A stretch of 64,000 nt of DNA from Reichenbachiella ulvae (GTDB lineage: Bacteria; Bacteroidota; Bacteroidia; Cytophagales; Cyclobacteriaceae): NCBI RefSeq assembly GCF_025833875.1, contig NZ_JAOYOD010000001.1, forward strand, positions 868,001-932,000, read 5' to 3'. Positions 62,928 through 64,000 of the stretch are shown piece after piece (the stretch's first letter is position 1; each line of letters starts with the position of its first letter). The translations under genes were made by a program, and so were the position numbers. The notes beneath the pieces are model-generated. The model made no database searches and had not been told where the DNA came from. It worked only from the letters and a program-made list of their open reading frames with translations.

Positions 62928-64000
62928 TTAAAATTTACTTTTTAAAACATCAATTATACGCTCGGCAGTTTTTCCATCCCATTTATCGGGAATTTTTGAC
63001 TCCTTCCATTGTTTGGCTAAAATCTGCTCTATGGACTTTTTGAGCAATTCCATATCGTTTCCAATTAAAATGTTAGAGCCGATGGTAATGGTCTCGGGTC
63101 TCTCTGTGTTTAGTCTAAGAGTTAGACATGGTACCTTCAAGAAGGTCGATTCTTCCTGAATCCCACCCGAATCAGTGATGATGGCCAGACTGTTCTTTAA
63201 TAGATAAATGAAATTAAGGTATCCCTGAGGTTCTACAAGTTCGATATTTTGAAAAGAATGATCCCTCTCTTTAAGTGAGTTAAGAGTTCTTGGGTGGATT
63301 GGGAAAACGACTTTTTTGTCTTTTACAAACTCATCAATAGACTTAAGCTGATCGATCAGATGATCAAATGAATCCACATTAGAAGGGCGGTGGAGTGTTA
63401 ATAAAAAGAACTCTCCTGGAGCAATTCCCTTCTCTTCTAAAAAGTCTGGAGGAGTTAGTTTGTCTAGATTATATGCCAGGGTGTCGATCATCGTATTTCC
63501 TACAAAATGAACGTTATCGCTATTCTTTCCTTCGCTAAGTAAGATCTTGCTAGCGTCCTCTGTAGTAGTGAAGAAATAATCCGAGATGGAATCTGTAACC
63601 ATTCTATTGATCTCTTCTGGCATTTCTAGATCGTAGGATCTTAATCCTGCTTCCACGTGCGCTACCTTATGGTTCAATTTCTTTGCAACCAGAGAGCAAG
63701 CCACTGTGGAGTTGATATCACCAACCACTAGTACCAAATTAGTTTCAGGCTTTTGAAGAAGAAATTCTTCAAATTTGACCATGATTTGAGCTGTTTGCTG
63801 GGCGTGTGTCCCAGACCCTACCTGCAAATTGATGTCAGGTTCGGGAATTTGTAATTCCTCAAAAAATGTATCGCTCATTTTTTTGTCATAATGCTGGCCC
63901 GTGTGAACTAAATCATAACTGAAGTTTTCGCCTTTACTAATTCGAGCGTTAATCTCTCTGATTATGGGGGCGATTTTCATAAAATTAGGTCTGGCACCTG
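62928..64000 (-). CDS. wecB: UDP-N-acetylglucosamine 2-epimerase, non-hydrolysing (5' end outside window)
   Basis: The frame continues past the window edge: upstream of the internal ATG at 63980 the codons read GARPNF, so GARPNFMKIAPIIREI is the conserved N-terminal block and the real start is beyond 64000. About 357 residues are visible. Landmarks are VHTGQHYDKKMSDTFFEELQ, VGDINSTVACSLVAKKLNHK, VEAGLRSYDLEMPEEINR and TDSGGIQEESTFLKVPCLTL. It makes UDP-ManNAc for surface polysaccharide. Operon with the methyltransferase. Confidence 0.95.
   Translation of the reverse strand, partial: GARPNFMKIAPIIREINARISKGENFSYDLVHTGQHYDKKMSDTFFEELQIPEPDINLQVGSGTHAQQTAQIMVKFEEFLLQKPETNLVLVVGDINSTVACSLVAKKLNHKVAHVEAGLRSYDLEMPEEINRMVTDSISDYFFTTTEDASKILLSEGKNSDNVHFVGNTMIDTLAYNLDKLTPPDFLEEKGIAPGEFFLLTLHRPSNVDSFDHLIDQLKSIDEFVKDKKVVFPIHPRTLNSLKERDHSFQNIELVEPQGYLNFIYLLKNSLAIITDSGGIQEESTFLKVPCLTLRLNTERPETITIGSNILIGNDMELLKKSIEQILAKQWKESKIPDKWDGKTAERIIDVLKSKF

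Overview
The window reads as a chromosomal segment of a free-living, probably marine, member of the Bacteroidota, most likely order Cytophagales. The evidence is: promoters of the TTTG/TAnnTTTG type, sparse Shine-Dalgarno sequences, families largely confined to this phylum (DUF6048-like barrel, DUF6913-like protein between ligA and dapA, 58-residue H1-like protein, PspC-DUF2807 fusion), a serine palmitoyltransferase-type enzyme and many lipoproteins and beta-barrels. The genus is not resolved. No rRNA, insertion sequence, prophage or CRISPR array is seen. Both edges cut genes: a PspC-type membrane protein on the left and a UDP-GlcNAc 2-epimerase on the right.

Layout. 0-2 kb: PspC-DUF2807 envelope protein. 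2.5-8.1 kb: a tight four-gene catabolic operon (class III aminotransferase, aldehyde dehydrogenase, M20 amidohydrolase, creatinase/ectoine-hydrolase-like M24 protein), followed by a convergent 49-residue PspC mini-protein. 8.25-9.15 kb: a repeat-rich stretch without a convincing gene, holding an orphan terminator, phased direct repeats, a perfect hairpin, a 180-bp fold-back, an eleven-unit 21-bp tandem array and a GC-rich palindrome. 9.1-24 kb: housekeeping genes (leuS, tRNA-Met, mpl with an exonuclease, dnaB, guaA) mixed with small redox, zinc-ribbon, OmpA and outer-membrane genes. 24-30 kb: dCMP deaminase, a c-type cytochrome lipoprotein, an SDR protein, a cytoplasmic histidine kinase and a membrane-bound LytTR regulator divergent from a secreted lipocalin-like protein. 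29.9-39.5 kb: der-sprT-ywbE, ligA-DUF6913-dapA, an H1-like nucleoid protein, a sphingolipid/capnoid acyltransferase divergent from biotin carboxylase, and maf. 39.4-54 kb: barrel paralogues, gltA, an SPFH protein, an NSS transporter and several uncharacterised secreted or membrane proteins. 54-64 kb: 1-Cys peroxiredoxin, bioB, sppA, folK, a TSUP permease, an orphan molybdo-hydroxylase-like fragment, a YfhO-type giant membrane protein, a methyltransferase and wecB.

How genes work together. The 2.5-8.1 kb operon contains, in reverse order of likely use, a hydrolase that could open a ring or amidine, an amidohydrolase, a transaminase and a semialdehyde dehydrogenase. That is the chemistry of ectoine-type or N-carbamoyl/N-acyl diamine breakdown, but with an M20 enzyme where known ectoine clusters use an AstE/AspA-type deacylase, and with substitutions at conserved positions. 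This operon and the adjoining repeat locus are the best candidates for undescribed biology. Several genes shorter than 60 codons (49-aa PspC, 53-aa four-CxxC zinc ribbon, 58-aa H1-like) are supported by direct reading of the sequence.
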